The notes under the pieces: generated by a model
Told to the model about the DNA's origin: nothing
Seen by the model: only the letters and a program-made list of their open reading frames with translations
Databases searched by the model: none
Translations under genes and position numbers: made by a program
From: Chryseobacterium ginsenosidimutans
Lineage (GTDB): Bacteria; Bacteroidota; Bacteroidia; Flavobacteriales; Weeksellaceae
Direction: 5' to 3'
NCBI RefSeq assembly: GCF_030823405.1
Contig: NZ_JAUSXC010000001.1
Span: 3,269,001 to 3,333,000 of the forward strand
DNA: 64,000 bases
Shown here: positions 15,776 to 24,797 of the stretch, in pieces
Position numbering within the stretch: the stretch's first letter is position 1
Layout of the letters: every line of letters starts with the position of its first letter

Positions 15776-16069
15776 TTAAGTTAAAACATCATCATTTTCT
15801 TCTTCGTGATCATCATCATTATCGCTGAGGCTCCAATAATTATTCTCTTCATCTTCGCTTCCGATTTCTTCCATCTCATCATCGTCATCAACTCCCGGAA
15901 TATCGAGACCTTTATCTATTTTATCTTCATCAAAATCTTCATCTTCAATCGGATTTCCATCTCCGTCTAACGGAATATGCTTTTCATTTTTAAAAATATC
16001 TTCATTCGGATTATAATCCATCTGTTCCAATTTTCGGTCTTGCTCTTGAGGACTGTTTTCAGGTGCCAT
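15776..16069 (-). CDS. small highly acidic protein
   Basis: A 97-residue protein dominated by Asp and Glu (for example DEDFDEDKIDKG, DDDDEMEEIGSEDEE), with a few aromatic and Pro residues and no signal peptide. It is probably disordered. I know similar acidic proteins as unnamed conserved genes in Chryseobacterium. The ATG at 16069 is the only sensible start. It has its own terminator. No function can be assigned. Confidence 0.65.
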   Translation of the reverse strand: MAPENSPQEQDRKLEQMDYNPNEDIFKNEKHIPLDGDGNPIEDEDFDEDKIDKGLDIPGVDDDDEMEEIGSEDEENNYWSLSDNDDDHEEENDDVLT

Positions 16070-16210
16070 AATGTTTTTTTTAATGTTGAATAAATGTAAA
16101 CAAAAATAATTCCAAGTTAAAATTTCCAGAAAAGTTTATTGCTTGTTTCTGCTTTTGACAATTATTTTAATTAAGTTTGACAGCGGATTCATATTGAGTA
16201 AAGATTAAAT

Positions 16211-17188
16211 TTACTTTTTATAAACATCCGGATTGGCGCAATTAGGCATTTTTTCACCTTTTGAAAAAGCAATCAGGTTTTCTGCAGCCAATTTTGCCAT
16301 TCCGTTTCTTGCTTCAATCGTCGCAGAACCGATGTGGGGCAAAACACAGACATTTGAAAGTTCTAAAATAGGATCATCTTTAAAAATCGGCTCAGGATTC
16401 GTCACATCTAATCCCGCTCCCCAAATCTTCTTTTCGGTAAGCGCATTATACAAATCTTTTTGGTTATGAAAACCTCCTCTTGCAGTATTAATAAAAATTG
16501 AATTTTCTTTCATTTTTTCGAAAACAGCACTGTTAAAAAGCTCTTTCTGTTCGGGTATAAAATTGGCATGAATACTCAAAACGTCTGACTGAGAAATCAA
16601 TTCATCAAATGAAACATATGCTGCATCCAATTCTTTTTCGGCTTCTTCATTTTTATGACGATTGTGATAAATAATGTTCATATCAAAAGCTGCCTTGGAT
16701 TTTTTCGCCATTTCAAAGCCAATTCTTCCCAATCCGAAAATTCCCAATGTTTTTCCGTATAGCTCCTGACCTAAAGCATGCAGGGGATCAAAATCTCCCC
16801 AATTTCCGTCTTTTACTTTTCCAAAATTGTAACTTGCTCTTCTTGCAACCGATTGCATTAATAAAAATGCTACATCAGAAGTTGCTTTACTCAAAACATC
16901 AGGTGTATTACCGATCGGAATATTTCTTTGGTTTGCTTCTTTAATATCAACATGATCAAAACCAACAGAATACAGTGCAATTGCTTTAACATTGGGGCAT
17001 TCAGTGAAAAAATCTTTATCATATTTAAACTCGCTTCCGACATTTAAAATAACATCATGACTTTTACAATAACTCAACCATTCTTCATGTGATAAATTTT
17101 CGTGTTCGGGTATAAATACTTCCAATCCTGCCTTTTCCAGCATATGAATTCCGATCTCAGGAATTCTTTTGTTTATAAATACTTTCAT
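16211..17188 (-). CDS. D-isomer-specific 2-hydroxyacid dehydrogenase
   Basis: A 325-residue enzyme of the D-2-hydroxyacid dehydrogenase family (glyoxylate/hydroxypyruvate reductase-like), using NAD(P)H to interconvert 2-oxo and 2-hydroxy acids. The NAD-binding loop GIFGLGRIGFEMAKK, the NTARGG block with the catalytic Arg, the Glu of NPEPIF, and the His of LPHIGSAT are all present. The start is ATG 17188 (MKVFINKRIPE); a TTG at 17221 adds an unlikely Asn-rich tail. The exact substrate cannot be told. Single gene. Confidence 0.85.
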   Translation of the reverse strand: MKVFINKRIPEIGIHMLEKAGLEVFIPEHENLSHEEWLSYCKSHDVILNVGSEFKYDKDFFTECPNVKAIALYSVGFDHVDIKEANQRNIPIGNTPDVLSKATSDVAFLLMQSVARRASYNFGKVKDGNWGDFDPLHALGQELYGKTLGIFGLGRIGFEMAKKSKAAFDMNIIYHNRHKNEEAEKELDAAYVSFDELISQSDVLSIHANFIPEQKELFNSAVFEKMKENSIFINTARGGFHNQKDLYNALTEKKIWGAGLDVTNPEPIFKDDPILELSNVCVLPHIGSATIEARNGMAKLAAENLIAFSKGEKMPNCANPDVYKK

Positions 17189-17221
17189 TTTTATCTCGTT
17201 ATTATTTTGATATTTTTTCAA

Positions 17222-17260
17222 ATAAAAACCTCACTCCTGTAAAAAGTAAGGTTTATTTTA
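17222..17260 (-). terminator. probable terminator after the 17279 gene
   Basis: Imperfect hairpin AAACCTCACT...AGTAAGGTTT, followed by T-rich sequence on the minus strand, between the small gene at 17279 and the dehydrogenase gene. Confidence 0.55.
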
Positions 17261-17278
17261 ACTTTAATATTTTAAAAA

Positions 17279-17539
17279 TTAATTATCGTCCGAACGATGC
17301 TTATTTTTTTCCCAAGCTTCGGAAGCTATTTCCTGAATTTCTCCCCAAACATCTTTGGCAGATTTTTGAACCTGATGCATAAATCCTTGTTTTGTAGCTT
17401 CCTGGTTCTGACTCCTCATATCATTGATATAATCTTTAGCCTGTTGAGAATAGCTTTCTACATTGTAACCCGGGTTATTATGTAAGTTTTTCTCAAGATT
17501 ACTAAAATCATGTGATGCTTTAAATCTATTCGTGTCCAT
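17279..17539 (-). CDS. small hydrophilic protein, unknown
   Basis: The start chosen is ATG 17539 (MDTNRFKASHDF), giving 86 residues. A longer frame opening at 17632 adds a hydrophobic, unlikely extension. The protein is polar, rich in Gln, Asn, Lys and Glu, with helical segments (AKDYINDMRSQNQEATKQG; KDVWGEIQEIASEAWEKNK). This composition is reminiscent of small stress-related or desiccation-type proteins, but I recognise no family. Confidence 0.55.
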   Translation of the reverse strand: MDTNRFKASHDFSNLEKNLHNNPGYNVESYSQQAKDYINDMRSQNQEATKQGFMHQVQKSAKDVWGEIQEIASEAWEKNKHRSDDN

Positions 17540-17772
17540 AATAATAAGATTTAAGTGATTAGTTATGTTCAGAATCCAATTACCATTCCGAAACAAACTA
17601 AAATTCATATTGTTTATAACAACAAATTTCAATTTTTCCAGTTTAATATACTATAAAATAAATCAAAAAAAATTATCAACCACGCATTTGCTTAATATAA
17701 TTATTACTAGATTTACTTAGTTTTTAAATTAAAATTAAACGTTTCACCAAATTTATGAAAATATAGCAAAAC

Positions 17773-18753
17773 ATGATTACTAAAAAAAATGCTTTTATAA
17801 AAGGTACGGGCTCTTATGTTCCTCCAAAAATTTTAAAGAATGACTTTTTTGAAGCTATCGGCTCTTCTGATGAATGGATTTATAAAAATTTAGGAATTAA
17901 GGAGCGCAGGATTGCAGAAGGTGAAGTAACGAGCGATCTGGCTTATAAAGCAGGTTTAAAAGCATTGGAAGAAGCAAATGTAAAGCCAGAAGAAATTGAT
18001 CTGATTATTGTAGCAACTTCTACACCCGACAGACAGGCGCCTTCTACAGCATGCTTTGTTCAGGAAAAAATGGGTGCTTATCAAGCGGTTGCTTTTGATA
18101 TTTCTGCAGTTTGCTCAGGCGGATTATATGGAATTGCAATTGGCTGCCAATTTATAGAAACAGGCATGTATCAAAATGTATTGATTATTGGGGCAGATAC
18201 TTTTTCTACCATTACAGATTGGGAACGGAAAGATTCTGTATTTTTTGGAGATGGGGCGGGCGCTATTTTACTTTCCGCAACGAATGAAGATAAAGGTTTT
18301 TTTGATTTTAAACTTCATGCAGACGGACGCGGAAAATACCATTTTAATATTCCTGCCGGAGGTTCCGAAATGCCTGCTTCCGAAGAAACACTGAAGCAAA
18401 AGTTACATTACTTTCAGATGAACGGTAAGGAAGTTTTCAATACGGCAACCAAAGTTTTGCCCGAAACGATAACTGAAATTTTAGAAGCCAATAAACTTTC
18501 TGCAAGTGATATAGACTGGGTAATTCCGCATCAGCCAAGTATAAGAATTCTTCAGGAAACGGCAAGAAAAGTAGATATCCCTTTTGAAAAAGTAATGACT
18601 AATATGGATAAATATGCCAATACTTCGGGCGGAACAATCCCAATTGTTCTTGATGAAACGTATAAAAGCGGAAAAATACAGCCCGGGAATATCCTCTTAT
18701 TTGCAGCCGTAGGTTCAGGATGGACTTGGGGTACAGCTCTTTACAAGGCTTAA
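17773..18753 (+). CDS. fabH: 3-oxoacyl-ACP synthase III (KAS III)
   Basis: A 326-residue FabH-type condensing enzyme that starts fatty acid chains from acyl-CoA and malonyl-ACP. The triad is Cys114 (SAVCSGGLYG), His253 (IPHQPSIR) and Asn283 (KYANTSGGT), in line with Cys112/His244/Asn274 of E. coli FabH. Length is normal. A FabI-like reductase gene follows 33 bp downstream, so the two are probably one transcription unit. Because the window holds another KAS III (46049) and the partner is a divergent FabI, this pair may serve a special acyl chain rather than bulk synthesis; that is inference. Confidence 0.88.
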   Translation: MITKKNAFIKGTGSYVPPKILKNDFFEAIGSSDEWIYKNLGIKERRIAEGEVTSDLAYKAGLKALEEANVKPEEIDLIIVATSTPDRQAPSTACFVQEKMGAYQAVAFDISAVCSGGLYGIAIGCQFIETGMYQNVLIIGADTFSTITDWERKDSVFFGDGAGAILLSATNEDKGFFDFKLHADGRGKYHFNIPAGGSEMPASEETLKQKLHYFQMNGKEVFNTATKVLPETITEILEANKLSASDIDWVIPHQPSIRILQETARKVDIPFEKVMTNMDKYANTSGGTIPIVLDETYKSGKIQPGNILLFAAVGSGWTWGTALYKA

Positions 18754-18786
18754 AATCAATACTTATTTAAATAACCTAAAAAAAAT

Positions 18787-19611
18787 ATGCTGAAAAATCA
18801 GACATTTCTTATAACGGGCATTGCGGATGAAAATTCCCTTGCCATGAAAACTGCCGAAAAAATCTTAGAAAATAAAGGAAATGTAGTTTGTGCCGGATTA
18901 GGAATTACTCCTTTTCACAATAACCTTTCTGAAAAAGCCCAAGGTTTTCTTCAAAAAAATTATGATGACTTTGAAAATGCCTGTCATAAAGTTTTAGGGC
19001 AAAATATTTACACGGCTCCTTTAGATGTAACTTTACCTGAAAGTCTGGATTTTCTTGCAAAAGATCTTCATCAAAAAGGCATTCGGCTTAATGGCTTTCT
19101 CCATGCCATTGCTATGGACAAAACAATCAGACAAAAATCTGTAAAGCCAATGCTGGAGGTTACTGTGGAGGAATTTAATGAAACAATGAATGTGTCTGCG
19201 TTTTCTCTTATCACACTTTCCCAGGCTTTGATCTCAAATAATGTTCTTCAAAATGGAGCTTCCATTGTTTCTCTCAGTTATATCGCAGCAGAAAAAGTTT
19301 CATCTTTCCCTTACATTAATATCAGTATTGCAAAAGCTGCTTTGGAACGATTAACACTGGAAATAGCTCATGAATTAGGCCGAAAATATGGTATTCGCGC
19401 CAATGCGATCCGTTTTTCACCCTATATGGGAAGCAAGGCCGGAAATGCTACTTTAAATGCTGAAGACGTAGAAAAAGCCAATCAGAAAAGTCCTTTGGGG
19501 AATGCCTTACCTGAAGATCTTGCTCATGAAATTGTTCATCTTTTCAGGAAAGAAACGAGAATAACAGGAGAAATACGTCATGTTGACGGAGGTTTTCACA
19601 TTATGGGATAA
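18787..19611 (+). CDS. FabI-like enoyl-ACP reductase / SDR
   Basis: A 274-residue short-chain dehydrogenase closest in layout to FabI, which reduces enoyl-ACP in the last step of chain elongation. Visible features: the N-terminal cofactor block LITGIADENSLAMKTAE, NGFLHAIA, Tyr165 (LSYIAAE), Tyr176-x6-Lys183 (PYINISIAK), and the C-terminal HVDGGFHIMG. FabI of E. coli has Tyr146, Tyr156 and Lys163. It sits 33 bp behind a fabH gene. The divergence suggests a second enoyl reductase rather than the main one, or a related reductase. Confidence 0.75.
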   Translation: MLKNQTFLITGIADENSLAMKTAEKILENKGNVVCAGLGITPFHNNLSEKAQGFLQKNYDDFENACHKVLGQNIYTAPLDVTLPESLDFLAKDLHQKGIRLNGFLHAIAMDKTIRQKSVKPMLEVTVEEFNETMNVSAFSLITLSQALISNNVLQNGASIVSLSYIAAEKVSSFPYINISIAKAALERLTLEIAHELGRKYGIRANAIRFSPYMGSKAGNATLNAEDVEKANQKSPLGNALPEDLAHEIVHLFRKETRITGEIRHVDGGFHIMG

Positions 19612-19644
19612 CCTGTTTCAACTTATCTATAACTTATTCGGTGC

Positions 19645-20295
19645 TTATTGATTTGTATTTCCTAACATCGGAACAAATTTATAAGCTCCGAATTCTTCTT
19701 TTTCAAACTCGGTAGGAGAAATTTTTGTGAATCTATATAAGACCTGTTCATCCGTAGGACCTAAAGGAATAACCATTTTACCGCCAACTTTCAATTGTTT
19801 TAATAATTCTGTAGGCAAAACCGATGCTCCACAAGTCACAATAATTTTATCAAAAGGGGCAAAAGTCGGAAGTCCTGCAAAACCGTCTCCGAAACTCTGA
19901 AATTTAGGATACAGATGCATCTCACGAAGTTTTTTCTTTGAAAAATCAAACAGATCCTTTTGTCTTTCTACTGTATAAACCAAAGCTTTCATTGCTAATA
20001 AAACAGCAGTCTGATATCCGCAGCCGGTTCCTATTTCAAGAATTTTCTCGCCTTGTCTTACCTGTAAAAGTTCAGATTGCTCGGCAACGGTGGAAGGATG
20101 CGAAATTGTCTGATGCGCCAAAATCGGAAAAGCCCGGTCTTCATAGGCAAAATCCTCAAAAATACTTTCTATAAAAAGATGTCTCGGAACTTCGTTCATT
20201 GCCGAAAGTACATTTTCATCCGAAATCCCGATTCTGTTTCGAAGGTAATCAACCAAGTTTTTTCTTTTTCCTTTATGTACAAACGAATCCTGCAT
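19645..20295 (-). CDS. pcm: protein-L-isoaspartate O-methyltransferase
   Basis: A 216-residue SAM-dependent methyltransferase that repairs isoaspartyl residues in aged proteins. The N-terminal part has the family's VLSAMNEVPRHLFI and the substrate block AHQTISHPSTVAEQSELL. SAM motif I is ILEIGTGCGYQTAVL, and VGGKMVIPLG is motif III. Length and order match the PCMT family. It is convergent with the FabI-like gene and has no clear operon partner. Confidence 0.9.
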   Translation of the reverse strand: MQDSFVHKGKRKNLVDYLRNRIGISDENVLSAMNEVPRHLFIESIFEDFAYEDRAFPILAHQTISHPSTVAEQSELLQVRQGEKILEIGTGCGYQTAVLLAMKALVYTVERQKDLFDFSKKKLREMHLYPKFQSFGDGFAGLPTFAPFDKIIVTCGASVLPTELLKQLKVGGKMVIPLGPTDEQVLYRFTKISPTEFEKEEFGAYKFVPMLGNTNQ

Positions 20296-20409
20296 AGTTA
20301 TTAGGTGAAGTTTCTACAAAAGTAAAAAAACAATTATTATTTATCAACCTAAAAACTATCATCTATTTCCTAACCTCTAAATTATTATATTTACAAAAAT
20401 TTAATATAC

Positions 20410-21372
20410 ATGTTAAAAGCAGGTTTGGTAGGCGCCGGACATTTGGGAAAGATACATTTACGACTTCTTAATCAGTCAGATAAATATGAATTTGTAGGTT
20501 TCCACGATAAAGATGTAGAAAACGGAAAAAAATTAGAAGCCGAATTTGGCTATAAATATTTTGAGAATTTTGATGAATTATTGGATCAGATCGATATGCT
20601 GGATATTGTAACACCAACTGTTTATCATTATGATTATGCTTTAAAAGCCATTGATAAAGGACTTCATTTTTTCATTGAAAAACCTGTAACTCAAACTCTT
20701 GAACAGGCAGAAGAAATTCTGCAAAAATGCCAGGAAAAAGGAATTAAAGCACAGGTAGGACATGTTGAAAGATACAATCCTGCTTTCATGGCGACGAAAG
20801 ATTTCATCAAACATCCGATGTTTATCGAAATTCACAGATTGGCAGAATTTAATCCCCGCGGAACGGATGTTTCTGTAGTTTTGGATTTAATGATTCATGA
20901 TTTGGATATTTTATTAAGTGTTGTAAAATCTAAGGTTAAAAATATTCATGCAAGCGGAGTTTGCGTCGTAAGTAAAACTCCTGATATTACCAATGCAAGA
21001 ATTGAATTTGAAAACGGATGTGTTGCCAATCTTACGACTTCAAGAATTTCTATGAAGGCGATGAGAAAAAGCCGTTTCTTTCAAAAAGATGCTTATATTT
21101 CTGTTGATTTTCTTGAGAAAAAGGCAGAAGTTATCAGAATGCAGGATGCACCAGAAAGCCCTACTCCATTTGATATGATTATTGAAAATGCAGATGGAGA
21201 AAAGAACCAGATTCTGTTTGAATATCCGAATATTCAACCTAATAATGCTATTTTAGACGAATTAAATTCTTTCGCAGATGCTATTCTTGAAGGTAAAAAT
21301 GTTGAAGTTTCTCTGGAAGACGGAACTGAAGCGTTGAAAGTAGCCTTGGAGATTATGAAATTGATTTCTTAA
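20410..21372 (+). CDS. Gfo/Idh/MocA family oxidoreductase
   Basis: A 320-residue NAD(P)-dependent oxidoreductase. Residues 1-120 form the Rossmann domain with LVGAGHLGKIHLRLL and the conserved HFFIEKPVTQT (Lys of EKP). The C-terminal domain has VGHVERYNPAF and DLMIHDLDILLSV (the His that often acts in catalysis). The family oxidises or reduces sugars, inositols and related compounds; the substrate cannot be inferred here. A terminator follows at 21418. Confidence 0.85.
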   Translation: MLKAGLVGAGHLGKIHLRLLNQSDKYEFVGFHDKDVENGKKLEAEFGYKYFENFDELLDQIDMLDIVTPTVYHYDYALKAIDKGLHFFIEKPVTQTLEQAEEILQKCQEKGIKAQVGHVERYNPAFMATKDFIKHPMFIEIHRLAEFNPRGTDVSVVLDLMIHDLDILLSVVKSKVKNIHASGVCVVSKTPDITNARIEFENGCVANLTTSRISMKAMRKSRFFQKDAYISVDFLEKKAEVIRMQDAPESPTPFDMIIENADGEKNQILFEYPNIQPNNAILDELNSFADAILEGKNVEVSLEDGTEALKVALEIMKLIS

Positions 21373-21417
21373 TTTTATTCAAGTGCAAATAATTACACAA
21401 CTTTAAAATTAAATAGG

Positions 21418-21441
21418 AACGGGCTTTAGTCCGTTTTTTTT
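21418..21441 (+). terminator. terminator after the Gfo/Idh/MocA gene
   Basis: AACGG-gctttagt-CCGTT followed by a run of Ts. Confidence 0.8.
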
Positions 21442-21601
21442 ATGAATAATATCTTTATAAATTCTGTTATTTGGTAGAAATCTAAGCTGCTTTTTTTTAT
21501 CTTTAAACTGTTGAGATTATTTCAAAATCATGAAAGACTCGCAATCACAATTGAATTTTTAATTTCAATTATTTTTTAATTTTTATTCAACAAATTTTAA
21601 A

Positions 21602-21609
21602 TATATTTG
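21602..21609 (+). promoter_or_regulatory. possible -7 element before the GH5 gene
   Basis: TATATTTG, an exact TAnnTTTG match, 60 bp before the ATG. No TTG is seen at the expected -33 distance, so confidence is limited. Confidence 0.4.
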
Positions 21610-21668
21610 TCATTATCAAATAATAATTCCTTAAAACAATCCCTTAATATTTAAATAATTAAACTACT

Positions 21669-23390
21669 ATGAAAAGAGTCATCCTATTATCCGCTTTTTT
21701 ATTGTCTCAATTTGGGACATCACAGCTTTTAAAAACACAAGGGCAGAAAATTGTAAACGATAAAGGTGAAAATATCCAATTGAGAGGTCTCGGTTTAGGA
21801 GGATGGATGCTGCAGGAAGGATATATGTTGAAAACTGCTGATTTTGCAGGTCCGCAATATAAAATTAAAGAAAAAATTGCAGAACTGATCGGTGAAGACG
21901 GAATGAATGAATTTTATAAAGCTTATTTAAAAAACGGTATCACAAAACAGGATATTGACTTTCTGAAAAAGGCGGGATTCAATTCAATCAGACTCCCAAT
22001 GCATTATAATTTGTATACATTGCCGATTGAAAAAAAATCTAAAAAAGGTCAAAATACTTGGCTGGAAGAAGGTTTCAAAATCACCGATGACCTTTTGAAA
22101 TGGTGCGCTGACAATAAAATATATCTGATCTTGGATCTTCACGCAGCTCCAGGTGGACAAGGAAATGACGTGAATATTTCCGATAATGATAAGACTAAAA
22201 AATCACTTTGGGAAAGCGAAGAAAATCAGAAAAAAACAATCACTCTCTGGAAAAAATTAGCCGAAAGATATAAAGACGAACCATGGATCGGAGGTTACGA
22301 TTTGATTAACGAACCTAACATTAATTTCACAGGGAAAAACCCGAACGGGACGGATGAAATGTCGAATGCTCCACTTTGGAAGTTGCAGAAAGAAATCACA
22401 GAAGCAATTCGTCAGGTTGACAAAAAGCACATTATCTTTCTTGAAGGAAACGGTTGGGGAAATAATTATAATGGTTTGATACCACTTTGGGACAACAATA
22501 TGGTATTCAGTTTTCATAAATATTGGAACTACAATGATGAGGGAACATTGAAATTTGCTTTAGATTTAAGAGAAAAGCATAATATTCCGATCTGGTTGGG
22601 AGAAACAGGGGAAAACTCAAACGTTTGGTTTACAGAGCTGATTCAACTTTTAGACAAACATAACATCGGTTATGCTTTCTGGCCAATGAAAAAGATCGAT
22701 AATATCGCAGGAATTACGAACGTAAAAATCACTCCTGAGTATCAAAAATTATTAGATTACTGGAAAAACGGAGGTGAAAAGCCATCAAAAGAATTTGCAA
22801 AAGCTGCTTTGATGAAAATTGCCGACAACTATAAATTCAGTAATGTTGAAATTAAAAATGATATTATTGATGCAATGTTCAGACAAACAACAGATGGTTC
22901 TACAAAACCATTTAAAAATCTTCAGGCTCCGGGAAAAATTTTAGCTACAGATTACGATTTGGGAAGAATGGGTTCTGCTTATCTTGATAAAGATTTTATC
23001 AACCTTTGGGTAAGTGATTCTGCAAAAAGATTAGAATGGAACTCCGGGAATCAGCTGAGAAATGATGGTGTTGATATTTATAAAACAGAAGACAATCAAT
23101 ATTACGTAGGAAAAACAGAAAGCGGAGAATGGCTTCAATATACAATTAATTCAAAAGCAGATAAAGCCTATACTTTTGATATCAAATATGCAAGCAGCAA
23201 CGATGTGAAAATCAGGATTGAAGATGCTTCAGGAAAACAATTGTCAACCGTTTCATTAAATTCAACAGGCGGAAATGAAACCTGGAAAACTGCTTATGCA
23301 AAAGGAATTAACCTTAAAAAAGGAGAAAACAAAATCCGAATCTATTTCGAAAATAATGGAGTTAACCTGAATTATTTTGAAGTGAAATAA
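21669..23390 (+). CDS. GH5 glycoside hydrolase with C-terminal carbohydrate-binding module
   Basis: A 573-residue secreted enzyme. The signal peptide is about 1-18 (LLSAFLLSQFGTSQ). The GH5 barrel spans about 25-370: RGLGLGGWMLQEGY at the front, acid/base Glu215 in YDLINEPN, and nucleophile Glu312 in IWLGETGENS. Residues about 425-573 form a beta-rich module like family 6/35 binding modules (QYYVGKTESGEWLQYTI, NEFFE-like end). It probably cleaves beta-linked glucans or mannans outside the cytoplasm; the sugar is not known. A terminator follows. Confidence 0.85.
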   Translation: MKRVILLSAFLLSQFGTSQLLKTQGQKIVNDKGENIQLRGLGLGGWMLQEGYMLKTADFAGPQYKIKEKIAELIGEDGMNEFYKAYLKNGITKQDIDFLKKAGFNSIRLPMHYNLYTLPIEKKSKKGQNTWLEEGFKITDDLLKWCADNKIYLILDLHAAPGGQGNDVNISDNDKTKKSLWESEENQKKTITLWKKLAERYKDEPWIGGYDLINEPNINFTGKNPNGTDEMSNAPLWKLQKEITEAIRQVDKKHIIFLEGNGWGNNYNGLIPLWDNNMVFSFHKYWNYNDEGTLKFALDLREKHNIPIWLGETGENSNVWFTELIQLLDKHNIGYAFWPMKKIDNIAGITNVKITPEYQKLLDYWKNGGEKPSKEFAKAALMKIADNYKFSNVEIKNDIIDAMFRQTTDGSTKPFKNLQAPGKILATDYDLGRMGSAYLDKDFINLWVSDSAKRLEWNSGNQLRNDGVDIYKTEDNQYYVGKTESGEWLQYTINSKADKAYTFDIKYASSNDVKIRIEDASGKQLSTVSLNSTGGNETWKTAYAKGINLKKGENKIRIYFENNGVNLNYFEVK

Positions 23391-23404
23391 GAAAAAATCT
23401 TAAA

Positions 23405-23441
23405 TTGCAAATCCCTTTTAGTTTCTAAGAGGGATTTTTTT
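23405..23441 (+). terminator. terminator after the GH5 gene
   Basis: Stem AAATCCC...GGGATTT with an inner TTAG/CTAA pairing, then a run of Ts. It separates the glycosidase gene from the beta-lactamase gene. Confidence 0.75.
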
Positions 23442-23454
23442 AATCCAAAATATT

Positions 23455-24333
23455 ATGAAAAAAATAGGACTATTATTTCTTTTAATTTCAGCGTTCGCTT
23501 TCGCTCAACAATCAGCTTTAGAACAAAAAATAAGTTCCATTATTAAGGATAAAAAAGCAACAGTGGGAATTTCTGTTTTAGGCTTTGAAAATAACTTTAA
23601 ATACAATAAAAATGCAGACAAAAAACTTCCGATGCAGAGTGTTTTTAAATTTCATATTGCAGCGGCGGTTTTAGATTATGTAGATAAAGGAAAACTATCA
23701 TTAGATCAAAAAATTTTGCTTGACAAATCGAATTTACTGGAAAATACCTGGTCACCACTTCGAGACAAATATCCTAATGGAGGTGTTGAAGTTTCGTTAA
23801 GCGAAATTCTGGAATTTACAGTGGCAAAAAGTGATAACAACGGTTGTGATATCATGCTGAAATTATTGGGAGGAACACAAACTGTTCAGAAATTTATGGA
23901 TTCTAAAGGCGTGAAGGGCTTCCAGATTAAATATAATGAAGCAGCCATGCATAAAGACTGGAAAGCTCAATACGAAAATTACAGTACGATGAAGTCTGCA
24001 GTGGATGTTCTGAAAAAGTTTTATGACGGAAAATTATTATCAAAAAAATCGACTGATTATTTAATGAAAGTGCTGTTATCAACTTCTACTGGAAAAAATA
24101 AATTGATCGAGCAACTTCCAAAAGATACGCCTGTCGCAAGGAAAACGGGAGCTTCCGGCAAAAACAATGCAGGTTTAACAGGTGCTGAAAACGAAATTGC
24201 CATTGTCACTTTACCGAATGGCAAGCATTATGCAATAGCTGTATTTGTCAGTAACTCAACAGAAACGGATGAGGTGAACTGCAGGATGATTTCGGACATA
24301 TCAAAGACTGTTTGGGATTATTTTAATAAGTAA
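23455..24333 (+). CDS. class A beta-lactamase, CGA/CIA-like (subclass A2)
   Basis: A 292-residue serine beta-lactamase with a signal peptide (1-17, SAFAFA). All class A motifs are present: Ser62-x-x-Lys65 (QSVFK), Ser126-Asp-Asn128 (SDNN), Glu162 in the omega loop as NEAAM, and Lys230-Thr-Gly232 (RKTGASG). The NEAxM loop and overall sequence fit subclass A2, which holds the chromosomal enzymes CGA-1 of C. gleum, CIA-1 of C. indologenes and CME. It hydrolyses beta-lactams in the periplasm. No mobile element is nearby, so it looks resident and chromosomal; no LysR-type regulator gene adjoins it. Confidence 0.9.
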   Translation: MKKIGLLFLLISAFAFAQQSALEQKISSIIKDKKATVGISVLGFENNFKYNKNADKKLPMQSVFKFHIAAAVLDYVDKGKLSLDQKILLDKSNLLENTWSPLRDKYPNGGVEVSLSEILEFTVAKSDNNGCDIMLKLLGGTQTVQKFMDSKGVKGFQIKYNEAAMHKDWKAQYENYSTMKSAVDVLKKFYDGKLLSKKSTDYLMKVLLSTSTGKNKLIEQLPKDTPVARKTGASGKNNAGLTGAENEIAIVTLPNGKHYAIAVFVSNSTETDEVNCRMISDISKTVWDYFNK

Positions 24334-24363
24334 AATTTTAATCTTAATTTTAAAACCAATAAA

Positions 24364-24777
24364 ATGAAAAAAATAGCAATAATAATCGGGCTTTTCAGTT
24401 TTACATTTTTCTTTTCTCAGAATAATGAAAACTATCTGCAAATCGGTTACCACAGTATGTGTTGCGGAACTCCATCGGCAGATCCTGTGATGAATTATGT
24501 AAATCAATTCAAGAAAAAAAGCAAAGTTAAAAACTTCGAAGTGTACAGACAAAGTGGTTTGGGAAGAGAAGGTGAATTTAATCTTTATGTGGGTACAGAC
24601 GGATTTTCAAAAACTCAGAAATCGAAATTCATCAGTGGTTTAAGAGCTACTGTTAATTCTCAAAACAGCAAAAGAAAAACTAACAGCGACGGAACGGTAA
24701 CTTTTGATGAAACAGGAATGGTGAAGAAAGCTGATCTTTCCAACGCAAGAAATTTAACGCTACTTAAGAATAAATAA
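24364..24777 (+). CDS. secreted hypothetical protein
   Basis: A 137-residue protein with a signal peptide (about 1-19, ending FFFSQ). The mature part has a Cys-Cys pair (HSMCCGTPSADP), a beta-rich middle (FNLYVGTDGFS) and a basic C-terminus. I recognise no family. It lies 30 bp after the beta-lactamase gene and 20 bp before 3-hydroxyacyl-CoA dehydrogenase on the same strand, so co-transcription is possible. No function is inferred. Confidence 0.7.
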   Translation: MKKIAIIIGLFSFTFFFSQNNENYLQIGYHSMCCGTPSADPVMNYVNQFKKKSKVKNFEVYRQSGLGREGEFNLYVGTDGFSKTQKSKFISGLRATVNSQNSKRKTNSDGTVTFDETGMVKKADLSNARNLTLLKNK

Positions 24778-24797
24778 TTAAAATTAAATAAGGAAAA

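Noticed and set aside
17279..17539. phage-derived gene
   Set aside because: Small hydrophilic composition alone; no phage genes or attachment sites nearby.
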